From contig DBJE01000003.1 in assembly GCA_002297045.1 (NCBI GenBank), forward strand, positions 62,001-126,000: DNA of 64,000 nt, read 5' to 3'. Position numbers and translations under genes: made by a program. The notes beneath the pieces are model-generated. The model did not search any database and was not told the DNA's origin. It saw only the letters and a list, made by a program, of their open reading frames with translations. Below, piece by piece: positions 41,714 through 50,068 of the stretch. Origin of the DNA: Caryophanales bacterium UBA784. GTDB taxonomy: Bacteria > Bacillota_I > Bacilli_A > RFN20 > CAG-288. Positions within the stretch are counted from its first letter, which is position 1; each line of letters opens with the position of its first letter.

Positions 41714-42401
41714 AATCTTTTAACCTCTTGTAGTTCATTACACACCGGTGGACAAACTTTCCTTCTCCGTTGTTGTTATTGTCGAAGAGGGATTCTTGCC
41801 CATTTAGGTCCCTCTCAGGATTTTCGTTCTGCTTAAGAATCTCATCGAACGTGTATTCGCTTCTGGATAGCTGAGGTCCGGTCACGAATCCCCATTCGCT
41901 GAAGACAATCGGTTTGTCTATGTCATTTCCTTTTTCGTCGACTTCATGCAACGTCAGAGCATTCCCGCAGACGATGTTTTTAGAAAGAATGAAACGGATG
42001 GAGTCCCGCCTATCCTCGCCGCATTCCTTTTTGCAGACTGATTTGTATTGTTTGTCCCAGATTTTGAAAAGACGTTCCCGGCATGCAATCACGTTGTCCA
42101 TCCTGATGTCTACGCCATATAGGCTGGATACGGCAAGAAGGGAATTCTTCTCGAAATCCATTACGCTTCGGCGGTATTTCTTCTTCACGACTGCCAGTTT
42201 TCTATCGAGAATCTCGGCAAGGAAGTTCCCGTCACCACACGCAGGCTCCAAAAATCTTGAATCAATTCTCTGGGTTTCGTCGTTGACGAGGTCACACATC
42301 GCCTTGACTTCACGCTCATTGGTGAAGACCTCACCATGGTCTACGACACGCTTTCTGGACTTGATCTGCCTGTTCGTTTTCTTTTTCGTTTCCTTAGGCA
42401 T
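41706..42401 (-). CDS. Methylase-like subunit with SAM motif but no NPPY
   Basis: A 231-residue protein with the front half of an N6-adenine methylase. It has GEVFTNEREVKAMCDLV, a canonical motif I SRFLEPACGDGNFLAEIL near 49-66, and a motif II/III region YGVDIRMDNVIACRERLF with the acidic residue in place. Where NPPY should follow it reads KPIVFSEWGFVTGPQLS, so it cannot methylate by the known chemistry on its own. The ATG at 42401 overlaps the XRE stop as TGATG, with GAGGTGG upstream; a GTG at 42404 is in frame. It may supply SAM binding or structure to the NPPY subunit. Confidence 0.82.
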   Translation of the reverse strand: MPKETKKKTNRQIKSRKRVVDHGEVFTNEREVKAMCDLVNDETQRIDSRFLEPACGDGNFLAEILDRKLAVVKKKYRRSVMDFEKNSLLAVSSLYGVDIRMDNVIACRERLFKIWDKQYKSVCKKECGEDRRDSIRFILSKNIVCGNALTLHEVDEKGNDIDKPIVFSEWGFVTGPQLSRSEYTFDEILKQNENPERDLNGQESLFDNNNNGEGKFVHRCVMNYKRLKDYE

Positions 42402-42592
42402 CACTCGTCCACCTCGATCTTGTGTTTCTTGAAATAAGGAGCGAGCTTTCTCTTTGCTTTGATGGTCGGCTTATGGGAGCCTCTTTCCCAGCGGTTGACG
42501 GTCTGAAAGGAAACACCCAAAAGATCGGCTAGTTCCGTCTGCGACAATATCAAAGTGGTTCTCAGCTTCTTGACAGCTTCTGCATAGGTCAT
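42401..42592 (-). CDS. XRE-family regulator (controller-like)
   Basis: A 63-residue helix-turn-helix protein. MTYAEAVKKLRTTLILSQTE leads into the HTH LADLLGVSFQTVNRWERG, followed by HKPTIKAKRKLAPYFKK. Size and position, directly before methylase genes, are those of restriction-modification controller proteins. ATG 42592 is chosen for its AGGAGC site; the frame is open to 42616. Its own strong promoter would drive the four-gene cassette. Confidence 0.9.
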   Translation of the reverse strand: MTYAEAVKKLRTTLILSQTELADLLGVSFQTVNRWERGSHKPTIKAKRKLAPYFKKHKIEVDE

Positions 42593-42617
42593 AGGTCCGC
42601 TCCTGTTCTGTTTCAAA

Positions 42618-42646
42618 AGTATACCATTTTCATCCCATTCTGTCGA
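42618..42646 (-). promoter_or_regulatory. Promoter of the XRE-led cassette
   Basis: Minus-strand TCGACA (42641-42646), 17-bp spacer and TATACT (42618-42623). The -10 contains the palindrome GTATAC, a possible half of an XRE operator. Confidence 0.7.
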
Positions 42647-42677
42647 TGAACCATAGAGAGGAATCTAGACTTCTCTA

Positions 42678-44555
42678 TTAGTTCTTGACCAACTGTTTAA
42701 GATATTCGCGCAGATTATCATCCTCCGCATAAATGAATGTTCCTTTTACGCCGCGTGTAAGAAGGACTTTATAGGTGTTTCGGATCAGTCTCTCGGCTAA
42801 GGCATCATCGGCTGTTCTGATTCCGCTTGCGGAATCGCTATGGGCGTTCCTTTCCTTATGGAATTCGATTTTTCCTGTTCTCTTGTTGTAAGTAAGATCC
42901 TTTCCGATGATGACCCCCGCATATTCGACTTCCAGCCCTTGGATAGTATGAATACAGAATACGTTCCTCTTCTGCGTGTCATCCAAAATGGCCGCTCTAT
43001 CCGCCTTCTTGATGTTCCAGCGTAGTTTTGTTCCGTCCTCGTATTCGAAATCGTATTTCTCGGAATCGTATTGGCTGACCCATTCATGGGTGTAGCCGGC
43101 CATCAGTCTCATCTGATGGTTGGAATTCCAAAGCTTATTCCATTTCTCCATCCTGTCTTTCCTGGAACCCATGATTTCCACTTTGTATTTCATGCCTTTG
43201 AGGGATACGAAATCATTCGTATAACCTAGGAAATGATTGACGAAGGCGATGTACTGCTCTCCGCCCACGCATCTGAACTGGGAGGAGAGAATCATTCTGC
43301 TATCTTCGATGACCTTCGAACCGTATTTTTCGGCATATTCCTTTATCTGCTTGATTGACAAATCATCGGAAGCGGTGACAACCTGATCCTCATCGATCAG
43401 AAACACGTTGACTCTTGACGCATTGAAGAGCTTGTCGATGACATCAACGCTTTTCTGCACGCCCCATCCGAACTTCCATTTCAGCCTTCGGTGGGCTTCA
43501 TCGACGATAATGCAGTCAAAATCATAGGCCGCCGACTTTGCAAAGGCGGCAGGAGTCTTGAAGAGTTCCTTGATTGCCTTCTTCGTGAAATCCTTGGTCA
43601 GGATATCGCTGAAATAAGTACGCGGAGTGAAGTTTGCGGTCACATAGCAGGCGTTGCGTCTTGGCCGTCCATCTTTTGGGTGGATGAGCTGGCCAAGCGC
43701 GTTGATGGCGACGATGGACTTGCCTGACCCCGGCCCTCCTTTTACGATGATGGTTCTTCTCTCTCCTTTTTCCAAAGCCTCCTGAACCTCGCTGACGATT
43801 TTGGAAACGGAATAGGACTGCTCGGCATCATAGGAGAAGAAGGGCTCGCCGTTGATGGCGTCTGCGACCATCTTGGAGAAGCCTTCGCTCGGTCTGATCT
43901 GGGAACTGTCGATTTCATAGAGCGTGTTGCGACTGTAGGGTTTCTTTATATATCTGGCGATGAATTCGCTGAGCTTCTTCTGATCGTCCTTTAAGAAAGC
44001 AGGTGCCTCACGCACTAAAGGATAGTCCTTTTCATTTTTCAGAAGGACTTCATATCCTTCCGGCATATTGTGGAGATACGAGCAGGCGTTCACTCCGACG
44101 TTGTTAGTATAGATATACTCGTTGAAATCCTTCCTGATGTTGGCATAGTTCAGTGCCTGGTAGGAAGGATGCCAGTAATCGTCCACGCCATGTCCTCCAT
44201 CGGTGACGACATAGTCTTTCAAGAAGGATCTTCTCACCGAGCTCCATTGCTTGAGCTCGATAAGGATGACATTCTCTTTGTCTTTTTCGTCTCTTCCGAA
44301 AATGAGGAAGTCGACTCTCTGCTTTGTGTCGACAAGCTTATATTCGACACCGACGCCGGCTTCCTTTGGAATGGAACCATCCTCCAATGCTTCTGCCACT
44401 TTTGGAAGGGAGTGGATCCAGGAATTGTATTCGCTTATTGATCCTCCACCGATATGGTGTGCCTTGAATCCATCCAAAAGCAACTTGCCGATGACAGGAT
44501 TTGGTCCTTCACAGTTGCTTATGAAATTCCCTACACTATCGCTATATAAAATCAT
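42678..44555 (-). CDS. DUF2075-type nuclease-helicase fusion
   Basis: A 625-residue protein. The N-terminal part carries a PD-(D/E)xK nuclease-like core: KQRVDFLIFG then VILIELKQWSS near 80-105. The C-terminal part is a DUF2075 (Schlafen group 3-like) SF1 helicase: Walker A IIVKGGPGSGKSIVAINAL near 270-288, Walker B DCIIVDEAHRRLKW, VFLIDEDQVV, LSSQFRCVGGEQYI, FCIHTIQGLEVEYAGVIIG and YKVLLTRGVKGTFIY. The order nuclease then helicase resembles single-protein anti-phage nuclease-helicases. AGGAGGGGG precedes the ATG. It lies upstream of the XRE cassette on the same strand with its own promoter region; functional linkage is inference. Confidence 0.88.
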   Translation of the reverse strand: MILYSDSVGNFISNCEGPNPVIGKLLLDGFKAHHIGGGSISEYNSWIHSLPKVAEALEDGSIPKEAGVGVEYKLVDTKQRVDFLIFGRDEKDKENVILIELKQWSSVRRSFLKDYVVTDGGHGVDDYWHPSYQALNYANIRKDFNEYIYTNNVGVNACSYLHNMPEGYEVLLKNEKDYPLVREAPAFLKDDQKKLSEFIARYIKKPYSRNTLYEIDSSQIRPSEGFSKMVADAINGEPFFSYDAEQSYSVSKIVSEVQEALEKGERRTIIVKGGPGSGKSIVAINALGQLIHPKDGRPRRNACYVTANFTPRTYFSDILTKDFTKKAIKELFKTPAAFAKSAAYDFDCIIVDEAHRRLKWKFGWGVQKSVDVIDKLFNASRVNVFLIDEDQVVTASDDLSIKQIKEYAEKYGSKVIEDSRMILSSQFRCVGGEQYIAFVNHFLGYTNDFVSLKGMKYKVEIMGSRKDRMEKWNKLWNSNHQMRLMAGYTHEWVSQYDSEKYDFEYEDGTKLRWNIKKADRAAILDDTQKRNVFCIHTIQGLEVEYAGVIIGKDLTYNKRTGKIEFHKERNAHSDSASGIRTADDALAERLIRNTYKVLLTRGVKGTFIYAEDDNLREYLKQLVKN

Positions 44556-44639
44556 CAGGCCCCCTCCTATATCCTGAATAATAGTTTATAGCAGAGATAT
44601 ATCAGTTCGGTAATCTCTGTAGATAAAACGAAATAAGAG

Positions 44640-45072
44640 GATAAACAATAGTGTTCCTAATGGTCGTACCTCGTCTTCTGCGTTTTCCCGGAAAGGAAGA
44701 TCTTTCCGTAGAACAGGAACATGTATTCGCTAAAGGACAGTCCGCGTCCGTTCTCTTTAAGGAACGTCTTCTCCGACAGTTAGAGCTGCATACTCTTGTG
44801 GTGAATCTGGAGATGAACCGCAAAAACGCAGCATTATTTGGGTGCACCGCCGGTTGACCGGACTGAGCAGCCTATGGGCCTATTTATCCTTCGAGAGACA
44901 TTGCCACCTGCAGCAGCTGCCTGGAAAGTCTCCGGCTTTTCTTGCCTTTCCGGAGGTTCCGCGACCGGCCACAGGGGAAAGGACTATATCAACCTGCAAC
45001 CGACCTCGGAACTTCAGCAATGTAGTACGGAAATTAAACCGTCTCCCATGGCCGGGAACACTATTGTTTATC
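44640..45072. mobile_element. 433-bp element with 18-bp terminal inverted repeats
   Basis: GATAAACAATAGTGTTCC at 44640-44657 is repeated exactly, inverted, at 45055-45072. Between them no intact gene remains, but on the minus strand an open stretch (KTFLKENGRGLSFSEYMFLF, then YGKIFLSGKTQKTRYDH and a stop just before the left repeat) reads like the end of a decayed transposase. Probably a deleted insertion sequence or a non-autonomous derivative; no clear target duplication is seen. Confidence 0.65.
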
Positions 45073-45461
45073 TTTTTTATTATTTTTTTGCTTTTTCAAT
45101 CAAATCATCCACGCTTCCTATAGTGTCAACTAGCTTACGCAATAATCAGCTTTTGATTGAACTATAAACGAACTTCTGATTGAACTAATCATTGAACTAA
45201 TGATTGAACTAATTAGATACTATGCGAAGACAAATCAGCCTATAGTATGAACTTTAAGAGCTGTCAATAGTAAAACCATCGATGGTCTTAAAAAAGCTGT
45301 TTTTGATGCAGCCAAGAGTGGTAGTGACATTGTCAGTAGCTATAATAGCAAAAGAGTTGCTTTTAGCCTATTATTTCAGTTTTGCCGATTTACGATAGCT
45401 TCTATCAGAAATTAACAATTTATTAATTTTTACTAAACTTAGGTCTACAGGATATAAAAAA
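45073..45461. other. AT-rich intergenic region with 12-bp tandem repeat
   Basis: No gene seen. Three consecutive 12-bp units of the type T[GC]ATTGAACTAA occupy 45177-45212, with a related TGATTGAACTA at 45154-45164. The rest is AT-rich and unremarkable. Confidence 0.6.
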
Positions 45462-45489
45462 GGAACAGAGGAAAAACATCTTCTGTTCC
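45462..45489 (-). terminator. Terminator of the ABC exporter operon
   Basis: GGAACAGA (45462-45469) pairs with TCTGTTCC (45482-45489), followed on the minus strand by TTTTTTAT. Confidence 0.85.
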
Positions 45490-45496
45490 ATTCTGT

Positions 45497-47344
45497 TTAG
45501 CTTAGTTCCACCTTTCCGGTATAGAGGTCATAGTACTTCTTGTGAAGGGCGAGAAGCTCATCCTGTGTTCCTCTTTCCTGAATGACGCCATGTTCAAGGA
45601 CAATGATTTCATCGGCATCCCGGATGGTGCTAAGACGGTGGGCAATCCTAATCGTTGATCTAGACCGCCTTAATTCGTTAAGGCTCTTCTGGATCAACAG
45701 CTCGCTTCTTGTATCGATGTTGCTTGTCGCCTCATCGAGGATGAGAACCGGAGGCTGGTTTAAGGTGGCACGGGTTAGGCCGAGAAGCTGACGCTGCCCT
45801 TCGGAAAGATTGGCTCCGTCATCATATAGCCTAGTCTCGTATCCCTTAGGAGTACGGCGGATAAAGGAATCGGCCTGCGTCTTCTCGGCGGCCTTGACGA
45901 CTTCTTCCTTAGTTGAATGGCGCCGGACATACCGGATGTTGTTCTCGATCGTATCGGTGAAAAGATGGGTATCCTGGGTGACCATGGAGAGGGCACGGCG
46001 GAGGGACTCTAGGGAGATGTCCCTGATATTGATTCCGTCATAGGTGATTTCCCCGGAGTCAATCGGATAGAATCTGGCAAGTAAGGAGATGATGGTTGTC
46101 TTTCCGGCGCCGGTGGCGCCGACAAAGGCGGTCTTCTTTCCTCTGTGGCATTCAAAGGAGATGTCCTTTAGGATGGGCTTTCCTTTGACGTAGGAGAAGT
46201 AGACATGCTTGAATTCAATCTTGCCTTCGACTGGAATCAGACTTCCATCCTCTTTCTTCCAGGCATAGCGCTTAGAAAAGTCTTCATCATCGGAGACTTT
46301 CTCTAAGGTAATCTTTCCGGTCTCTTTCTCCTCCTGCTCGTCGAGGAAGCCAAAGACGCGCTCAGCTCCTGCCCTGGCGGCAAGGATGTTGTTTAAATGC
46401 CTGGTGAAGTAGTTGAACGGACGGCAGGCATTACGGACTAAGACAAGATAAGACTGTAACTGACCGAAGTTGAAGCTTCCCCTAGTCCCCGTGCAGAGGG
46501 CGAAAACACCCATGACGGAAGAGACGGCAAAGTTAAGATAGGAGAGGGAGACAAAGAAAGGAGTATTCCTCTGCGTGTGGTAGAAAGCAAGTGAACTTGC
46601 ACTTCTCCATTCCTCATTCGCCTTCTCGAACTTTTCGAAGCTTTCCTTTTCGTGGTTGAAGGCCTTGATGACTCTCGTTCCGGAGATATCCTCTTCCGCA
46701 ACGGAATTGACATGGCTTAATGCCTGCTGGGTCTTATCGAAATAGCGCCGTGAAATCTTTGCATTGATGACCATGAAGACCATCCTAACAAAGATGAAGA
46801 AGACGACAATCAGGGAGAGATAGACATTGAGAATGAATAAGGAGACGATGGTTCCTATCCTGTTTGTCGCGGACATGACGATGTTGGCAAGGGAGTCGTT
46901 GAGACAGTTAAGGATGGAGTCGACGTCGTTGGTGAAGAAGGACCTAATCTCTCCGTGGGTATGGGTATCGAAATAGCCGATAGGGAGAGACTGCCTTTTC
47001 GCCCTTAACTGGCTGCGGAGTCTAAAGAGGATTTTCTGGGTCAGTACGACCCTGATTTCATTATGGATGAGGGCGCAGAGCACACCGGCTGAATAAAGGG
47101 CAATTAATTTGATTCCCCTGTTCCTGTACTCCTGCCAGCGAGTGGCCTTATCAAGAGTCTGGGAATTAAGAATATAGTTCGTCCTATCTCCGGCATACCT
47201 TGTCCCGACAAGGTTGGCTACCGCGGTAAACACGGTCCTAAGGAGAACGAGAAGGAAAAGGAACCAATAAGGTTTGAAATAGGACCTGAGACGGAAGAAG
47301 GTTCCCTTAAGGTTCTTCGGACGGGCACGATTAGTGAATTTCAT
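45497..47344 (-). CDS. Heterodimeric ABC exporter, catalytic subunit
   Basis: A 615-residue half-exporter: six membrane helices (residues 25-330) fused to an ATPase. The nucleotide-binding domain has Walker A GATGAGKTT, Q-loop VTQDTHLF, signature NLSEGQRQLL (Glu for the second Gly), Walker B VLILDEATSNID with catalytic Glu, and switch RIAHRLSTIRDADEI. It pairs with the upstream subunit, which lacks the catalytic Glu. Start overlaps the partner's stop (ATGA). Such BmrCD/TM287-288-like pairs export drugs or lipids; the substrate here is unknown. Confidence 0.93.
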   Translation of the reverse strand: MKFTNRARPKNLKGTFFRLRSYFKPYWFLFLLVLLRTVFTAVANLVGTRYAGDRTNYILNSQTLDKATRWQEYRNRGIKLIALYSAGVLCALIHNEIRVVLTQKILFRLRSQLRAKRQSLPIGYFDTHTHGEIRSFFTNDVDSILNCLNDSLANIVMSATNRIGTIVSLFILNVYLSLIVVFFIFVRMVFMVINAKISRRYFDKTQQALSHVNSVAEEDISGTRVIKAFNHEKESFEKFEKANEEWRSASSLAFYHTQRNTPFFVSLSYLNFAVSSVMGVFALCTGTRGSFNFGQLQSYLVLVRNACRPFNYFTRHLNNILAARAGAERVFGFLDEQEEKETGKITLEKVSDDEDFSKRYAWKKEDGSLIPVEGKIEFKHVYFSYVKGKPILKDISFECHRGKKTAFVGATGAGKTTIISLLARFYPIDSGEITYDGINIRDISLESLRRALSMVTQDTHLFTDTIENNIRYVRRHSTKEEVVKAAEKTQADSFIRRTPKGYETRLYDDGANLSEGQRQLLGLTRATLNQPPVLILDEATSNIDTRSELLIQKSLNELRRSRSTIRIAHRLSTIRDADEIIVLEHGVIQERGTQDELLALHKKYYDLYTGKVELS

Positions 47345-49146
47345 TTTGTAAGTCCCTCCTTCTGAATCGAATAAATGTCCTGATAAATCGGATCATGCTC
47401 CAAAAGCCAGGAAGATGTGCCGATATTGTTGATTCTGCCGTCCTTAAGGACGATGATGCGGTCACTGTCCTCGATTGTCGACGTCTTCTGGGAGATGACA
47501 ATCTTCGTCCTTTCCGGATAGCAGTCCTTTAGGTTCTTCTTCAGCCGGCTTTCCGTTATCCGGTCTAGGGCAGAGAAGGAATCATCGAGAATCAGGATCT
47601 TAGGATGGCGGAGCAAGGCTCTTGCGATGCATAATCGCTGTCTCTGCCCACCCGAGACGTTGCTTCCTGACTGGCCGATCTGGGTGTCTAGCCCTTTCGG
47701 AAGGCTTTCCCTGATGAAATCATAGCAGCAGGCAATCTTGCAGGCCTGGATGATTTCCTCTTCACTTGCCTTTGGATTCCCCCAGAGAAGGTTTTCTCTC
47801 ACCGTTCCGGTGAAAAGAAGCGGAGACTGGAAGGCAATGGCGGTCTCCTTCCGGATCTCTTCTAAGGAATAGTCTTTAATCGGGTGACCGCCTATTCTGA
47901 TTTCCCCCTTGTTGATATCATAGAAACGCTCAATCAGATAAATCAGAGTCGACTTAGAGGCTCCTGTCTCTCCAAGGATACCGATGGTTTCCCCGCTGTT
48001 GATGGAGAAACTGACATCGCTAAGGACGTCTTCCTTTGCGCTTTTATCGTATTTGAAGAAGACATGGTCAAAGGATATTGAGCCATCTTCTAGTTTCAGG
48101 GAAGAAGTAGGATTATCTTTAATCTCACTTTCTGCCGAAAAGACTTCTTTCACCCGTTCCACTGACGCAGAGGAACGGGTGAAGAGCATGAAGACGGAGG
48201 AAATCCTCTCTAAGGATGCCCTCCTTTGCGTGGTGTAGCTAAGGAAGGAGGTGATATTGGTCACCTCGTTTTTGATATCTGCGGGGATGGTGAAGTTCTC
48301 AATGATGTTGTTTCCGCCGATGAGGAGGATTCCGCAGATGCAGGCATAGGTCATCAACTGGGTGATGGCCCTATTGGAACCGACAAGGGCCAAGGATTTC
48401 CTTGATACGCTCTTGACCTGCGTGTTGACTAGGTTGAATTTCTCTTCCTCATAGTCCTTCTTGGCGTTGGCACGGATGAGCTTCCTCGCCCGCAGGGATT
48501 CGTCGGTCGTCCGGTTGACTCTGTCCCTAGCCTTCTGTAAGGCATAGAAGTGGGGGCGGGAGCAGAGGACGACCACAGTTAAGGCAAGGGCCAGAAGAGG
48601 AATGGATATCGCATAGACGATGGTCAGCTTCGTCGAAATCCTTACAGCAAAGACGAGGGCAAAAAGAAGCTGGAAGGGTCCGCGCAGAAAAGGGCGAAGG
48701 GACTGGCAGAAGCTATCGGAAATCAATTGGACATCGTTGGTCCTTCTTGTGATCAGGGAATTGACCCGGAACTGATCAAGGTTGGAAAAGGAAAATGCCT
48801 GGATTTTCTTGTACTCTTCCTTTCTCAGTTCATAGCCGAACCCTCTTCCTGCCTTGGCGGTTTCCTTGGCGCTTACAAGGCCAAGGACGAAGGCAAGAAG
48901 GGCAAAGCCGATCCTTACTCCGGCAATCCTTAAGACGAACCCACGGTCATAGGAATAGCTTCCGTCCTTATTTAGGTTCCTGCCGTTAAGAAGCCTGATG
49001 TTCCTTAAAAACGGAAGGGAAATCTCCAGTGCGTTTTCCAGCCTGATACAGGCGCAGGCAGGAATCAGATTGGCCTTATAAGGCTTCCTGTATGTCCAAA
49101 GAGAAACGGTTTCCTTTTTCTTCTTTGTATGGATTGTTTTATTCAT
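47341..49146 (-). CDS. Heterodimeric ABC exporter, degenerate-site subunit
   Basis: A 601-residue half-exporter with six membrane helices and an ATPase domain. Walker A is GETGASKST (Ser where Gly is usual), signature NVSGGQRQRLCIARAL is intact, but Walker B reads ILILDDSFSALD with Asp instead of catalytic Glu, and the switch His is replaced (VISQKTSTIEDSD). These changes are the standard signature of the noncanonical half of heterodimeric exporters. A Lys-rich cytoplasmic N-terminus precedes the first helix. First gene of the pair. Confidence 0.93.
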   Translation of the reverse strand: MNKTIHTKKKKETVSLWTYRKPYKANLIPACACIRLENALEISLPFLRNIRLLNGRNLNKDGSYSYDRGFVLRIAGVRIGFALLAFVLGLVSAKETAKAGRGFGYELRKEEYKKIQAFSFSNLDQFRVNSLITRRTNDVQLISDSFCQSLRPFLRGPFQLLFALVFAVRISTKLTIVYAISIPLLALALTVVVLCSRPHFYALQKARDRVNRTTDESLRARKLIRANAKKDYEEEKFNLVNTQVKSVSRKSLALVGSNRAITQLMTYACICGILLIGGNNIIENFTIPADIKNEVTNITSFLSYTTQRRASLERISSVFMLFTRSSASVERVKEVFSAESEIKDNPTSSLKLEDGSISFDHVFFKYDKSAKEDVLSDVSFSINSGETIGILGETGASKSTLIYLIERFYDINKGEIRIGGHPIKDYSLEEIRKETAIAFQSPLLFTGTVRENLLWGNPKASEEEIIQACKIACCYDFIRESLPKGLDTQIGQSGSNVSGGQRQRLCIARALLRHPKILILDDSFSALDRITESRLKKNLKDCYPERTKIVISQKTSTIEDSDRIIVLKDGRINNIGTSSWLLEHDPIYQDIYSIQKEGLTK

Positions 49147-49308
49147 ATTTAGACACCCCTTAAAATCACGAATGATTAGTCTATATCTTACTTCAACAGA
49201 ATACTAGATGGGATAATCCTGCTTTGGAATTTTTTGCTGCCCGGCCCTTAGTCTTTCCTTCTCCCTTAGCCGCCTGAGCGTTTTTCTTTTTGCCTCTTTT
49301 TCCTATGC

Positions 49309-49340
49309 TATAATAAGCCCGAACATTGGAGGTGTTCGAT
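49309..49340 (+). promoter_or_regulatory. Rubrerythrin promoter and ribosome-binding site
   Basis: An extended -10 (TGC-TATAAT, TATAAT at 49309-49314) without a good -35, then GGAGGTG 8 nt before the ATG at 49341. The 194-bp gap to the divergent exporter gene holds no gene. Confidence 0.65.
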
Positions 49341-49913
49341 ATGACAGAAAAAGATTTGAAACGTTTAGCAGGTACGCAGACAGAAAAGAACTTACAGGCT
49401 GCCTTTGCCGGCGAAAGCCAGGCACATACAAAGTACGCCTATTATGCTTCCGTTGCCAAGAACGAGGGACATCAGGCCTTTGCCGACCTCTTCAGGGAGA
49501 CCTCTTTAAACGAGAACGAGCATGCTAAGCTCTGGTTCAAGTACCTTCACGGCGGAAACATTCCGGCCACGGAAGCCAACCTTGAAGATGCCGCTAACGG
49601 CGAACATTATGAGCAGACCACAAGGTATCCTGAATTCGCCAAGGTAGCCAAGGAAGAAGGCTTCCCGGAAATCGCTGCCAAATTCGCCCTTGTCGGTGCC
49701 ATCGAAGCCCGTCACGAAGCCCGCTATAAAGAGCTTCTTGCCCAGCTTAAATCCAATAAGGTCGTCATCAAAGAGAACGTCCTTGTTGTCTGGAAGTGCA
49801 CAGTCTGCGGCCATATTGCCGTTGGTGCAAAGCCGACTGTCTGCCCGGTCTGCGGCCATAAGGATTCCTTCGTTCCGGAAGCCTTAAACTACGGCTGGAC
49901 TCCTTCTAAGTAA
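49341..49913 (+). CDS. rbr: Rubrerythrin
   Basis: A 190-residue non-haem iron peroxidase that reduces H2O2 in anaerobes. The diiron four-helix bundle has AFAGESQAHTKYAYYA, NENEHAKLWF and GAIEARHEARYKEL; the C-terminal rubredoxin-type iron site has WKCTVCGH and CPVCGHKD. A GGAGGTG site precedes ATG 49341; an in-frame ATG at 49326 overlaps that site. Suggests an anaerobe that meets oxygen. Single-gene unit with its own promoter and terminator. Confidence 0.97.
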   Translation: MTEKDLKRLAGTQTEKNLQAAFAGESQAHTKYAYYASVAKNEGHQAFADLFRETSLNENEHAKLWFKYLHGGNIPATEANLEDAANGEHYEQTTRYPEFAKVAKEEGFPEIAAKFALVGAIEARHEARYKELLAQLKSNKVVIKENVLVVWKCTVCGHIAVGAKPTVCPVCGHKDSFVPEALNYGWTPSK

Positions 49914-49932
49914 TCCCTAAGAGAGTTTGTTT

Positions 49933-49960
49933 AAGGAAAGGGGCGACCCTTTCCTTTTTT
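49933..49960 (+). terminator. Terminator of rubrerythrin
   Basis: AAGGAAAGGG (49933-49942) pairs with CCCTTTCCTT (49947-49956), followed by T. Confidence 0.88.
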
Positions 49961-49982
49961 TGGTTCAGGATATCCTTTTCCT

Positions 49983-50006
49983 GTTTATGAAAAAATTTTC
50001 ATAAAC
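49983..50006. promoter_or_regulatory. 24-bp palindrome, candidate LacI-family operator
   Basis: Arm GTTTATGAAAA (49983-49993) and its exact inverted copy (49996-50006) flank two A. It lies about 27 bp upstream of the TATAAT box of the LacI-type gene. Probably the autoregulatory operator. Confidence 0.6.
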
Positions 50007-50068
50007 TCAACCATTGCTTTCTTTTTTCCTATATAATAAAGAAGATTAGAGTCTGGAGGATTCATACA

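Noticed and set aside
37301..44555. Known DISARM, BREX or type I restriction locus
   Set aside because: No DrmB, PLD protein, PglX/PglZ, BrxC or HsdS-like protein is present; the methylase pair and GIY-YIG-like helicase do not fit those sets.
44651..45167. Plus-strand frames within the terminal-repeat element as genes
   Set aside because: Short, overlapping, without ribosome-binding sites; the only coherent coding trace is on the minus strand and is broken.
45154..45212. CRISPR array
   Set aside because: Units are 12 bp in direct tandem without spacers; no cas genes are present.
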